DNA from: Oryza sativa Japonica Group
Lineage: Eukaryota > Streptophyta > Magnoliopsida > Poales > Poaceae
Length of the DNA stretch: 64,000 nt
Direction: 5' to 3'
NCBI RefSeq assembly: GCF_034140825.1
Contig: NC_089043.1
Coordinates: 21,336,001 to 21,400,000 of the forward strand
The notes beneath the pieces are model-generated. The model saw nothing but the letters and a program-made list of their open reading frames with translations, ran no database searches and was not told where the DNA came from. Shown piece after piece: positions 10,637-23,583 of the stretch; position 1 is the first letter of the stretch, and the number at the start of each line of letters is the position of its first letter. The translations under genes were made by a program, and so were the position numbers.

Positions 10637-12983
10637 ATAAACACGGTTTGCATTTGCATTACAAATGCATATTTCTCGATTTGAGAAAGTGCTGTCAAAT
10701 CTCAATGCTTGCAAAAACTGAACTCTAATGTGATAAAAAGTCATTCACTTTTTTTTGTCGAGGTGTTCAAGGTAAGAATCTCTGAACATCAGATGTTCCC
10801 AAAGCTAAGCCATCAGTCAAACTGTGCATTGCCATGGCTTTCTACAGTCCACAATCAACTGTATTAGTTTTTTGAGTTCCATAAACCGATCAGCTGATCA
10901 GTTGCTGCTGATCTGGTGCAGGAGAAGACGACAAGGTAATATATAGATAATCGAGCTGCAGTGGAGTAGAGTTGTTTTAGAAAATGTTTCAAGGCATTAT
11001 AAATTCAGTCTTGATAGTTCTTTCGAGATGGTGCTCTCTACTGACACTATTTTACTATCCTCGCTTTGGAAGTGATCTCGACCATTGATTTATAAGTTCT
11101 TGGGTGTAAAACTTATAAATCAATCTCAACCATTGACCATTCTTATTGTTGCCTCCTCTGTTGGCGTATTTGAGAAAATGATTATGCAGGATGTATGTGA
11201 TCTGATGTTGCACGTGAAATTTGATGTTAAGCAAGAATTAGGATCCTTTGCAGTAACACAACAGAATTCGGCAGATTATGTAGTTGATCTTTCTTTATAG
11301 ATAGGGACAACAGACAATGTAGCAGTTGTGATTGTTCCATTGGGATCTCATTATAGCTCTAAAGTTACACTAAAAGATTGGTATATATGCTTGAAGAAAA
11401 TTTCAGGTCATCTATTTCACCATTACAAACCATTCCAAACCAACAGAAATCAGGTAGGTTTAATGTACAAAACTCAAAAAGTTCTTTTTATTGCAATCAC
11501 TCGGCGATTTGTAGTCATGGCCACTTGGGCAATTTGTACATTATGTTTTGTTTAGAATATCGAGCTTTTCATTAGTTTTTGAGCAATAATAAATTACTCC
11601 AATAAATTTCTATTGTATTACATTATCTATTTGTTTCAAATACATCTTTAGAATTGAAAATTATTTTGTTTATATGGTAGTCATCCCCTACGTGTTTAGG
11701 GTTTGTTTTGATTAAGCTGTTAAACATCCTTGCGTGCGTTGCTGTGCGCGGCGTGGCGCCGCGCTTATACTTCTAGTTGGGCTAATTGGGCTAATAGATG
11801 CCATCAAGCTGTACTGCTTCCCCCACGCTAATTGGGCTAATAGAGGCCCCTTACGCCGCACTGCTTCCACCACGAGGAAAGAGGAGAGGATAAAGGATAA
11901 AGAAGTGGTGTCACTGACCTTTGGGTCTCACGTACATTTTATTTTGTTCATTTCTGATTGTAATGCCACTTAGATGCCGCATCAGATGAGGATTAGGTTA
12001 ATGTGACATGTGGACAACCACTGTCAATACTGCTGAAGGAGTTGTTTTACACCGGTTTTACTAGTTGAATGGATCGGTATACCCGATTTTAAGGTTAAGT
12101 GAAACAAATCATATTCGACATATATTTGAGGAAGTCAAATTGTGCATTTTCCAATCTAAACACGAGTGTTCGGTGCATAGAGGCCCAAACGTAGCATTTT
12201 CATTATGCACATAGATGGCCAAATGAGCCGCCCGGCCTGTCACGGCTTGACCATGACCGGGCCCGAGCTGAGATCAGTCAGGCCGGCACGGCCCGACCTA
12301 CACGCTGAGCTGGGCCATGCTCGCCCACGGGCTGCACCAATGGTCCAGGCACGACCCAATAAGACTCGGGCCGCCTCGAAGGAACGATAGTCCATCGTGC
12401 TTCTTCATGGAATAAGTCTATTTTGCTTCCTCAATCTCTTCGGGCCGTGTCTTATATGGCTAGAATAAGTCAATTTTGCATCCCTCTTCTCTTTAGGTCA
12501 TGCCTTGTATGGCTGAATGAAGTCTATTTTGGATCCCTCAACTATTACTTCCCTGCTCATTGGACCGTGTTGTGCCGGGCTGGCCCACCGTGCCATGGCA
12601 TCATCCCAGGCATGGCCCAATTGTCGAGCCGGGCCAACACGAGCCTGACACCAGTCGTGTCGTGCCATGCTTGGGCGGGCCAAATGGTCGTGCCATGGGC
12701 TGGGCCATCGAGCCTTGGGCTTTATGGCCATCTATAGACAATAGCAAAGAGACCGCTCATGAGCGCAGTCGCCCGGTTTCCGCTGCTACCATCTCCACTA
12801 TGGATAGCCGCCAACACCTATAAAAATCAGTTGATCATCGAAAAACACCATTAATCGTTCAGGTTTGATGATGGTGCTAGCTCCGGCACTGACTATGGAC
12901 ACTCCTACATCCGCATCAGTAGAGCACGAATGTTGGAGCCTTTCCTGCTTGTGGCAAGCAGGGGGTCCTCACCGAGGCGCACA

Positions 12984-13105
12984 TCAAGTTGGCGAGCTGC
13001 CTTGCCCATACTTAAGGATTCGGGTCCATAACCACGAGTACATGTCAAGTTGGCGAGCTGTCTTGCCCATACTTAAGGATTCGGGTCCATAACCACGAAT
13101 TCCAG
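12984..13105. repeat. 61-bp direct repeat
   Basis: Units at 12984-13044 and 13045-13105 share 'tcaagttggcgagctg', 'cttgcccatacttaagg' and 'attcgggtccataaccac' with very few differences. The sequence is not coding as far as can be seen. Confidence 0.75.
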
Positions 13106-14967
13106 TGCACTAGATCTTGTAGCACTCTTGGGTCGCAGCATACGAGATGAGGAGAAGAAAACGGAAGAAATCTGCGCAGGGATCGGGACGGAGTCTCGTT
13201 AATTCGTGGGGTTCAAGTTGGCGCGTCTCCATTGGCGGAGCTAGGAATTTTATAAGGCCCGGGCAAACCTAACTAAAACTGTCAACTCGTATATGTAATG
13301 TATATACTCTCATTTGCTACTACTTGAAGACAAAACAATTTTACTAGTTCAATATGCGCGCACATTTTCATTAGTTGAAAAACAATACAATTTTATTATA
13401 ATCGGACGAATTGGATGCATGGTGCTTAAGTGTGTCACATTAATCATTGTGAAACAGATAAGTTGGCAACTGGTAATTGGGCAACATATCCAATGCACAC
13501 AGGCCCTCACGTGTACATACGTGCACACCAACTAAAAAATGTCACCAAAAAATCTAGAAAAAATCATACACATACTTTCAATTGTATTACACCTAGGGTT
13601 AAAATCTTAACGTCAAATTCATTATATTTTAGCCGTAACAAAAAAACAAAAAATCTGACAGTTTTAAGGTTGCAATTTTGTCAGAATTTTATCTTTTTTG
13701 TTATTCTGTATGTAGAATGAATTTGAAGATGCGACTTTGCACATAAATGTAATACTATTGAAAGTACATGTATAAATTTTCCTAGAATTTTTTGTGATAA
13801 TTTTTAGTTGGTGTACACGGTGTGTACACGCGAGGGACTGTGTGTATAGGATACGCTCCCTGGTAATTGATGGTTAGTACATCCCAATTGAATGCTAATG
13901 GCTGAAAAGTCTGCTGCTTGTGCCAAGTCTTCTAATTAGAAATCTAATCTTCTTGCTTTGCTTGAAAAATCATTACATCGGTTGATTTTACTGCGGAGAA
14001 ATCAAGCAACCTTTCCATGGTTTTTGCTCCCGCAGCCCGGGCCACTGCCCGCCCAAACCGGGCGGTGAATCCGCCGCTGCGCGTCTCCATCTCCTGACTC
14101 TGATGGAAGTATGGAACTGATCCCGGTGACGGCCGTTTCGTTGGCTGCTGCACATGGCCTCGCCTTGCTTACAAACCCTCCCGTTGTTTCAATCAACGTT
14201 CATTTCGAACTTTGTCGACCTACTGCTATTGGTACTTCTGCTGGCTGAACCGCTGAACTTGTGTACTACCTTCCTCCCTAAATGTTTGATGTTGGTTAGT
14301 TCGATTTTGAGCCTTCTTTAAACAACTTAAAACTCATCTAGACCTCGAGGAGAATGTGACATTTTTTTCACCTTATGATATATTAGAGTATAAACTTATA
14401 GGATGTAAATCTTTGGGTTATTAACCTTCTTGCGTTTGTTCGGTCGAATTATGACTTCTGAACTGAGATCCTTTTGTATCTGTTCCTTTGGTTCAGATTT
14501 CAGAGTAGTATGACTTGTAGGATCGCTACTGGATATAATTTTTTTTAGATAAATATGACAAGAACTTCGATAGGCGAAATAAGCACACGCTCGCGACACA
14601 GATCTCTAAATCTCCTACCCTAGCTTGCGTTGATTGGAAGGGACGGAGAGTTTGAATAATATTGCATCATTGCAAGCTCCCCTCGTTTCCATACCCAAAT
14701 TCTCTGCTCCATGGCCAAACCACCATAATTTAGTACATGAGATGATGAGAATGAGGTGTATACACCCCATTAATCCAGCAGTTCGCTCAAGCACAAGCAA
14801 AGCCCTCATGTCTTCAGGGTCAGTGTCGAGTCCTACACTCGTGCATGGACACGGTATAAAACACAAACCCAAGAAGCCTTGTATCTCACTACATTCTACA
14901 TCCCGTTCAAGGTAGTAGGGTAGTAGTAGCATTTGCTGCCGTGATACGCTCTCTGCTGCTCCAGAGA

Positions 14968-16293
14968 ATGGCAAGCATGGCGGTGTTCTTGCTCGTCTTG
15001 CTGGCAGCGCTTGTTTCCGTGGATGTCGCCGCGGCGCATTCCGGTGGCGGCTTCGGCTTCAAGGCGACGCTTACCCACGTCGACGCGAACGCCGGGTACA
15101 CGAAGGCGCAGCTGCTGTCCCGCGCCGTCGCGCGGAGCAGAGCCCGCGTGGCGGCGCTGCAGTCGCTGGCGACGGCGGCGGACGCGATCACCGCGGCACG
15201 CATCCTGCTGCGGTTCAGCGAGGGGGAGTACCTGATGGACGTGGGCATCGGCTCGCCGCCGCGGTACTTCTCGGCCATGATCGACACCGGCAGCGACCTC
15301 ATCTGGACGCAGTGCGCGCCGTGCCTGCTCTGCGTGGAGCAGCCGACGCCCTACTTCGAGCCGGCGAAGTCGACGTCGTACGCGTCGCTGCCGTGCTCGT
15401 CCGCGATGTGCAACGCGCTCTACTCCCCGCTCTGCTTCCAGAACGCGTGCGTCTACCAGGCGTTCTACGGCGACAGCGCGTCGTCCGCGGGCGTCCTCGC
15501 CAACGAGACGTTCACGTTCGGCACCAACTCAACGCGTGTCGCCGTGCCGAGGGTCTCGTTCGGCTGCGGCAACATGAACGCCGGCACGCTCTTCAACGGC
15601 TCCGGCATGGTCGGCTTTGGCCGGGGCGCGCTGTCGCTGGTGAGCCAGCTCGGGTCGCCCAGGTTCTCCTACTGCCTCACCTCCTTCATGTCGCCGGCGA
15701 CGAGCCGGCTCTACTTCGGCGCGTACGCCACGCTCAACAGCACCAACACGAGCAGCAGCGGGCCGGTGCAGTCCACGCCGTTCATCGTCAACCCAGCGCT
15801 GCCGACCATGTACTTCCTGAACATGACCGGCATCAGCGTCGCCGGCGACCTGCTGCCGATCGACCCGTCGGTGTTCGCCATCAACGAGACCGACGGCACG
15901 GGCGGGGTCATCATCGACTCCGGCACGACCGTCACGTTCCTGGCGCAGCCGGCGTACGCGATGGTGCAGGGGGCGTTCGTGGCGTGGGTCGGGCTGCCCA
16001 GGGCGAACGCCACGCCGTCGGACACCTTCGACACGTGCTTCAAGTGGCCGCCGCCGCCGCGCCGGATGGTGACGCTGCCGGAGATGGTGCTCCACTTCGA
16101 CGGGGCGGACATGGAGCTGCCGCTGGAGAACTACATGGTGATGGACGGCGGCACCGGCAACCTGTGCCTGGCGATGCTGCCGTCGGACGACGGCTCCATC
16201 ATCGGGAGCTTCCAGCACCAGAACTTCCACATGCTCTACGACCTCGAGAACAGCCTCCTCTCCTTCGTCCCTGCGCCGTGCAACCTCAGCTAG
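14968..16293 (+). CDS. Nepenthesin-type aspartic protease 1
   Basis: Single exon, 441 residues from the ATG at 14968. That ATG is preferred because it begins directly ahead of the hydrophobic signal peptide (about residues 1-23). Pepsin-fold (A1B) features: catalytic DTGSDLIWTQC with Asp106, and the second DSGTTVTF with Asp317. A Cys-rich nepenthesin insertion lies between them (C116-C161), with GFGRGALSLVSQL and FSYCL. The C-terminus ends with an IIGSFQHQNFH block and the terminal Cys of the family. Several NxS/T sites suggest glycosylation in the secretory path. An LTHVDA N-terminal prosegment motif is shared with the second protease at 22222. Substrate unknown; family members act in the apoplast or endomembranes. 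Length and both active sites look complete. Confidence 0.92.
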   Translation: MASMAVFLLVLLAALVSVDVAAAHSGGGFGFKATLTHVDANAGYTKAQLLSRAVARSRARVAALQSLATAADAITAARILLRFSEGEYLMDVGIGSPPRYFSAMIDTGSDLIWTQCAPCLLCVEQPTPYFEPAKSTSYASLPCSSAMCNALYSPLCFQNACVYQAFYGDSASSAGVLANETFTFGTNSTRVAVPRVSFGCGNMNAGTLFNGSGMVGFGRGALSLVSQLGSPRFSYCLTSFMSPATSRLYFGAYATLNSTNTSSSGPVQSTPFIVNPALPTMYFLNMTGISVAGDLLPIDPSVFAINETDGTGGVIIDSGTTVTFLAQPAYAMVQGAFVAWVGLPRANATPSDTFDTCFKWPPPPRRMVTLPEMVLHFDGADMELPLENYMVMDGGTGNLCLAMLPSDDGSIIGSFQHQNFHMLYDLENSLLSFVPAPCNLS

Positions 16294-16892
16294 CTAGTCT
16301 CAAATTTCTTTGTGTCGATTTGGTTCATGATCTGTGTGTATCATGTAATGGAGGGTTTGGTTTATTAGGATGTTAATTTGGTTGTGTCCTCTCAGCCACA
16401 GTTGGATTAGTGGACTAATAATTAAGCAGCTCATTTGATTAGTGTGTGTATGTCTTCTCCATGAAATTTCATTGCATTAGACCATTAGGTATGTGTATGT
16501 ACACTAAAAAAATCAACCATTAAGGAAAGGGTTTTCTATTGGTTTCTCATGTTCGAGATTCTGCGTTTCTCGAGGCCCAGCTAGCTCTCAGCTTAGTACT
16601 GTAATCCTTCAGTTTCGTTTTGATTTTTTTCTATTTAATTTTTATTAACTTAATTAAGTTTATACATATAAAAGTTTAGTAACATTTAATCACCAAATTA
16701 ATTTCATTAAATAAAAAATAAATATATCATGATGATATATTTGTTTTGTGTAAAAAATTTCATTCTATTTTTTATAAATTTAATTAATTTTTTTTAAAAA
16801 ATTAACTAGAAAAAAAGTTAAAACGTGGAGGGAGTATCTCACGAGAAAGAAAAAGCTAGCTCTCTAGTCCCACCTTTCAGCTACAAAGGCTA
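16294..16892. other. Protease 3' region and AT-rich repeat
   Basis: The 3' untranslated region runs from the stop to about 16450. From about 16615 to 16840 the sequence is AT-rich and ends 'acgtggagggag' followed by TA. That resembles one end of a Stowaway-type MITE related to the element at 31337-31706. No gene is seen. Confidence 0.35.
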
Positions 16893-18167
16893 GGAAAAAG
16901 TACACCCAAGGTCTCTCAACTTGTCATCGAATTACAAAATCATCCTCCAACCATAAAACCGGATACAACACGTCCCCCAACTTATAAAACCGGTGCAAAT
17001 TAGATCCCTAGATGGTTTTGACTCCGGTTTTATCCAACGTGGCAGCTGACTCAGCTTGGGACCCACATGTCAGCCCTTATTCCCTTCCCTTCTTCCTCTA
17101 TCCTCTTCTTCTCTCTTCCTTTCTCCTTCTTCCCCTCCCCACGTAGGGCAGCTGGTCGGTGGGGGAGCGCGGGAGACCGGCGGCCGGCGACGGGCGATGG
17201 GCGACGAGGCGGCGGCGGCGGCGCTGCATGGCCTCCCGCGCCCGCCCTCCCACGCCGCCGTCGTCGAGGGAGGAGCTGGGCGCGGCCGTCGGGGGCGGAG
17301 CGGGGCTCGGCCGGCGGGGCGGAGCTGGGCACGGGCGGCAGCCGGCGGTGGAGGAGCTGGGCGGCGGCACCGTGGGAGGGCGGGCGCCCGATGGCCTTGA
17401 TGACGTCCTCTGGCCGGCGGCATGCCCATCGGCGCCACCCTCGCAAATATGGTGGCCTTTGTCGACGACGACTTCGAAGTCTACACCGTACCCAGGCCCA
17501 CTTCGACCTCCCGCTGCAGTCCACCACCTCGCCGTCGCTCGACGGCGACACCGACGACGAGTAAGACGATACGGCCGGCAGTGGCGCGTCCTGCTTTCCG
17601 GACCACCCCCTCCAGTTTAGGCGGCGGCGGCAACGCCTCTGCAATTCGTGGTCGAGCCAGTGACGGCGAGGTTGTGCTCGTCCGCCGCCCTCTTGTCTTC
17701 CCCTTTGGCTTCGACTCATGCGGCCCCGCCGACACCGACACGCATGACCTCATCGCTCGCCTCTTCGCCAAGGACCCCGCCGCCTGCCTCGGCTCCCCCG
17801 GCGGCGGCGGCGTGGGAGGGCGGGCGTGGGAGGCCATGCGGCGCTGCCGCCGCCTCGTCGCCCATCGCCCGTCGCTGGCCGCCGGGCTCCCGCACTCCCC
17901 CACCGGGCGGCTGCCCTGCGTGGGGAGGGGAAGGAGAGAGAGGAAGAGAGAAGAAGAGGAGAGAGGAAGAGAGGGGAGGGGAATAAGGGGCTGACATGTC
18001 CCACGCTGAGTCAGCTGCCACATTGGATAAAACCGGGGTCAAAACTGCTTAGGGATCTAATTTGCACCGGTTTTATAAGTTGAGGGATGCGTTGTATCCG
18101 GTTTTACGGTTGGAGAATGATTTTGTAATTCGATGACAAGTTGAGGGACCTTGGGTGTACTTTTTCC
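16893..18167. mobile_element. Mutator-like element with ~390-bp terminal inverted repeats
   Basis: Ends GGAAAAAGTACACCC are inverted at both sides. The flanks are CAAAGGCTA (16884-16892) and CAGAGGCTA (18168-18176), a 9-bp target duplication with one mismatch, which is diagnostic of Mutator-like elements. The inverted repeat reaches about 390 bp inward on each side (to about 17285 and from about 17780), and includes matching C/T-rich and GC-rich tracts. A central unique GC-rich segment of about 500 bp (17290-17780) encodes short open frames such as MPIGATLANMVAFVDDD that may be captured gene sequence of unknown source. No transposase is present. The right end sits about 200 bp from the TATA box of the L40 gene. 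Confidence 0.85.
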
Positions 18168-18211
18168 CAGAGGCTATTGTGCCAACATGCCGCTAGAGCC
18201 TCTAATCTTGA

Positions 18212-18374
18212 TGGGCCTATATGGGCCGCAGTAGATGGGAGCCCAGGACTCACCGAAAATCTGTTTCGTAGCGGCCACGAACTCCAATTTCCATCGTGTG
18301 ATTTATCTCCTTTTCTTTCGCCATTTTTTTTTGGGGTATTCGTAGCGGCTGCGTTTCCTCCTCCCTGTATAAAA
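18212..18374 (+). promoter_or_regulatory. Compact promoter of the ubiquitin-L40 gene
   Basis: Two TGGGCC site-II boxes lie at 18212-18217 and 18222-18227, followed by a TATAAAA box at 18368-18374. Transcription would start near 18400, ahead of the ATG at 18492. TGGGCC boxes are known TCP-factor targets in plant ribosomal-protein promoters. Only about 190 bp separate the TATA box from the Mutator-like element. Confidence 0.65.
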
Positions 18375-18440
18375 GGCGGTGACCGCAGATGCATTCCATA
18401 TCCACATTACCGCCTCCATTTTTGCACCGGCCGCCACTAA

Positions 18441-20167
<1,727 letters not shown>

Positions 20168-22221
20168 ACCACTGGAAAGCTCCGTCGTGGATCAGTTCAA
20201 TCGACCGCCTTGCAGCTTTTATACCTTCTTATTAGTTACTTTGTCTCTTCATGGAGAGATGCTTATGAGATTTTGCTTTCAAGTTTCTGTTACTGGATTT
20301 TGGACAAATCTCTATGAATAAAGTTTTGGTATAAAATTTTATTTACTGCCCAGCTAAATTCTTTTGGGCTTATGTGAACGAGCATCCATACTTATCATGT
20401 TGAAAGTATGTATTCTTAAATTAACAATGGAATAACAATTAGTATAAGCACTTTCTATTTTATCAGACTAGATGAATGGCCAAAATTATTCATTCTCAAA
20501 GTAGGATCGGTTTGTGCATTGAGGAATGCACACCTAACTGGGCCGTCCTGTGCTCGTGCAACGCAAACCCTCAGGCTTCAGCCCATTATTCTCATTGTTC
20601 CTAGCACCTGAGGAGCCGCTGCCAATTTGGCCCGTCTAGCAGGCAAATAAACCTCCAAATGCCAATCCTAGTGTGTAAGCAAGGACAAATAATTTTCGAA
20701 TTCCTTTTTTCGTACAAAGAAAAAGAAATTAATCAAACATCTACATCTGGTATATAGAGACTATGGTGGCGTTTGAATCTCCTGAAGATGAAAATAAAGA
20801 TCAAGTGTTTCACGCAAAACGAGGTAATAATAACATGTGATTAATTGAGTTTTAATTATTACAAACTTGAAAAATGGATTAATCTGATATTTTAGAGCAA
20901 CTTTTATATAGAAAATCTTCACACAAAACGTATCGTTTAGCAGTTTGAAAAGCGTGCCACGATAATCTAAAATTTCATCCTCTGCTACGAGCAGAAACGA
21001 ACAGGGCTATGTACCTTATAAACTTGCATTAGGTCGTTAATTGGTGAACGGGATGTACTGAAACATGTAAGAGAAGTATCCGCTGGTGCCTGATCAGTTA
21101 TTCAAAACTTCTTTTTTTTTGTTTCACCCATCTCAACAACACCAAGTGCCCACCCATTTTGCAAGTTACAGCCCTCTGTACTATCTGAAAGTTCTTTTGA
21201 ACTGAAACTTCTGGACCTCTTAACCTGACGCTTGCTTGTGTCAAAGAGTCAAAGACCTTGCATGGATAGCTATTAAGCTCATAGCTGGTGGCCGGCCGGT
21301 GCCGTTCTTAACTTGTTAATCTCTCGTTGGTCGCCGCCGTGCACCCGAGTACCTCACTTGCGTCGTGACTAATCCTCCAAAAAATTGCATGCAGCAGAGC
21401 ACATTCTTGGCCACGTTACATCAACATCACACCAAGCAACATTCCATTATGCAAAGGAAGGCATAATTCTGATGGCAAGCCTAGCCCAAGTAGTGGTGCA
21501 GATGAAATGGGACGGCATTTTTGAACTCGTACCCACATATGCTTTATGTCTAGTGCTCCAAATTCAGTAGTCTGCAAGCCAGGCATATCGTGATTAGATC
21601 AGAGAAACGTACAGTAGATGACCCCATTTAACCTGGACATGTCATCTCCAATCAATTTACTAGAGTCAACTGCATGCTCGGATGAAAAAAAAAATCCCCT
21701 TCGATTATTGTTACTTTTGTGTGTGTGCTGATGAAAGATTTAGATTAGGTCCGAATTAGATCCCCGGACATCACTCTTCAGAGCGTCTAGCTAGCTTCAG
21801 AATATATTTGGCCTTGCAGCAGGAATCCCAGCATTGCTCTTTTCACCGGGAGGCCTAAAATTTTGCAGGATTCGCCTCAGAATTCGGCGGTCACATCAAG
21901 AATTTCTAGCCGCGATCGCTGTGGCCTCGCCGGTGAGTTACAGGTCGCCAACACGGCGATGCCCCAAGAGCATTGGTGCGAAAGACTGCCGTGCAGAAAA
22001 GGAATTTTATAAAGCCTCATGGCCCCTTTTCCTTTCGCCGTTGCTTTCGTGCACAGCTTTCGCCCCCGATGCGTTCGCGACGGAACGGTGCAAGAATATT
22101 TCGAAGCCTTTTGTCAATGACAAAATCGTAGAATCTCTTTTGGTTCTATCTATCTATATATATAGGTCACTCGGTTGCACGAGCTGATTAACGGGGCGTT
22201 TTGGTTAGGAGATAATTAGAC
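20168..22221. other. Intergenic region between L40 and aspartic protease 2
   Basis: 20168-20340 is the L40 3' untranslated region, with an 'aataaa'-type signal near 20318. A MITE-like copy lies at 20766-21006. The remaining sequence has no supported gene. A TATATATA run at 22155-22162 is a plausible TATA element for the protease at 22222. Confidence 0.45.
20766..21006. repeat. MITE-like repeat, copy 2
   Basis: It carries the reverse-orientation counterparts of the 640-905 repeat ('cacgcaaaacgaggt', 'catgtgattaattgag', 'cagtttgaaaagcgtg'). CTATG flanks both sides (20761-20765 and 21007-21011), a possible 5-bp target duplication. Terminal repeats are weak, so the family is left open. Confidence 0.4.
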
Positions 22222-23583
22222 ATGCGGGGGGTTTCGGTGGTGCTCGTGCTGATAGCTTGTTGGCTGTGTGGCTGTCCGGTGGCCGGCGAGGCAGCCTTCG
22301 CCGGCGACATCCGTGTCGACCTGACGCATGTCGACGCCGGGAAGGAGCTGCCGAAGCGCGAGCTGATCCGGCGAGCCATGCAGCGGAGCAAGGCGAGGGC
22401 GGCGGCGCTGTCCGTGGTGAGGAACGGCGGCGGGTTCTACGGCAGCATCGCGCAGGCGAGGGAGCGGGAGCGGGAGCCTGGCATGGCGGTGCGCGCGTCG
22501 GGCGACCTCGAGTACGTGCTCGACCTCGCCGTCGGCACGCCGCCGCAGCCCATCACGGCGCTGCTGGACACCGGCAGCGACCTCATCTGGACGCAGTGCG
22601 ACACGTGCACGGCCTGCCTCCGGCAGCCCGACCCGCTCTTCTCCCCCCGGATGTCGTCGTCGTACGAGCCCATGCGGTGCGCCGGCCAGCTCTGCGGCGA
22701 CATCCTGCACCACAGCTGCGTGAGGCCCGACACCTGCACCTACCGGTACAGCTACGGCGACGGCACGACGACGCTGGGGTACTATGCCACCGAGCGGTTC
22801 ACCTTCGCGTCGTCGTCCGGCGAGACGCAGTCCGTGCCGCTCGGGTTCGGCTGCGGCACGATGAACGTCGGCAGCCTGAACAACGCCTCCGGGATCGTCG
22901 GCTTCGGCCGCGACCCGCTGTCGCTCGTGTCGCAGCTCTCCATCCGGCGATTCTCCTACTGCCTCACGCCGTACGCCAGCAGCAGGAAGAGCACCCTCCA
23001 GTTCGGGTCCCTCGCCGACGTCGGCCTCTACGACGACGCCACGGGCCCCGTCCAGACCACGCCGATCCTGCAGAGCGCCCAGAACCCGACCTTCTACTAC
23101 GTCGCGTTCACCGGCGTCACGGTCGGCGCGAGGCGGCTGCGGATCCCGGCGTCGGCGTTCGCGCTGCGCCCCGACGGCTCCGGCGGGGTGATCATCGACT
23201 CCGGCACGGCGCTCACGCTGTTCCCGGTGGCGGTGCTCGCCGAGGTGGTGCGCGCCTTCCGGTCGCAGCTGAGGCTGCCGTTCGCCAACGGGAGCAGCCC
23301 CGACGACGGCGTGTGCTTCGCGGCGCCGGCCGTGGCGGCGGGCGGCGGGAGGATGGCGCGGCAGGTGGCGGTGCCGAGGATGGTGTTCCACTTCCAGGGC
23401 GCCGACCTCGACCTGCCGCGGGAGAACTACGTCCTGGAGGATCACCGGAGGGGGCACCTGTGCGTCCTCCTCGGCGACTCCGGCGACGACGGCGCGACGA
23501 TCGGCAACTTCGTGCAGCAGGACATGCGCGTGGTGTACGACCTGGAGCGGGAGACGTTGTCGTTCGCCCCGGTGGAGTGCTGA
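22222..23583 (+). CDS. Nepenthesin-type aspartic protease 2
   Basis: Single exon, 453 residues. A signal peptide covers about residues 1-22, followed by a prosegment with LTHVDAG. The two catalytic motifs are LLDTGSDLIWTQC (Asp116) and DSGTALTLF (Asp326), with the nepenthesin Cys cluster C126-C172, SYGDGTTTLG, GFGRDPLSLVSQL and FSYCLTPY. The C-terminus has IGNFVQQDM and ends in Cys. It shares layout, prosegment motif and many blocks with the protease at 14968, 6 kb upstream, so the pair probably arose by local duplication with the L40 gene between them. Predicted to be secreted or vacuolar; its substrate is unknown. It looks intact. Confidence 0.92.
   Translation: MRGVSVVLVLIACWLCGCPVAGEAAFAGDIRVDLTHVDAGKELPKRELIRRAMQRSKARAAALSVVRNGGGFYGSIAQAREREREPGMAVRASGDLEYVLDLAVGTPPQPITALLDTGSDLIWTQCDTCTACLRQPDPLFSPRMSSSYEPMRCAGQLCGDILHHSCVRPDTCTYRYSYGDGTTTLGYYATERFTFASSSGETQSVPLGFGCGTMNVGSLNNASGIVGFGRDPLSLVSQLSIRRFSYCLTPYASSRKSTLQFGSLADVGLYDDATGPVQTTPILQSAQNPTFYYVAFTGVTVGARRLRIPASAFALRPDGSGGVIIDSGTALTLFPVAVLAEVVRAFRSQLRLPFANGSSPDDGVCFAAPAVAAGGGRMARQVAVPRMVFHFQGADLDLPRENYVLEDHRRGHLCVLLGDSGDDGATIGNFVQQDMRVVYDLERETLSFAPVEC

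Larger units (their letters stand above)
10199..14967. other. Intergenic repeats, no supported gene
   Basis: This holds the transporter 3' region, a 28-bp tandem pair at 10581-10636, and a Mutator-like terminal fragment at about 12030-12170 ('caccggttttactagttg', 'cgattttaaggtt'). A segment rich in GGCCC words lies at 12205-12740, a 61-bp direct repeat at 12984-13105, and a GC-rich stretch at 14020-14160. The open frames are short and carry no family motifs. The last 300 bp form the probable promoter of the aspartic protease. Confidence 0.4.

Noticed and set aside
12205-12740. GGCCC-rich stretch as a possible gene
   Set aside because: Repetitive words and short frames on both strands suggest a repeat; no family could be named.
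14941-14967. Upstream GTG start for aspartic protease 1
   Set aside because: Plant translation starts at ATG; 14968 places the signal peptide at the N-terminus.
15312-16376. Long open frames on both strands over aspartic protease 1
   Set aside because: They are out-of-frame shadows of a high-GC coding exon; only the frame from 14968 has family motifs.
17051-18042. Several 80-220-codon frames in the Mutator-like element
   Set aside because: They occur on both strands within the inverted repeats and are low-complexity, so they are not called as genes.
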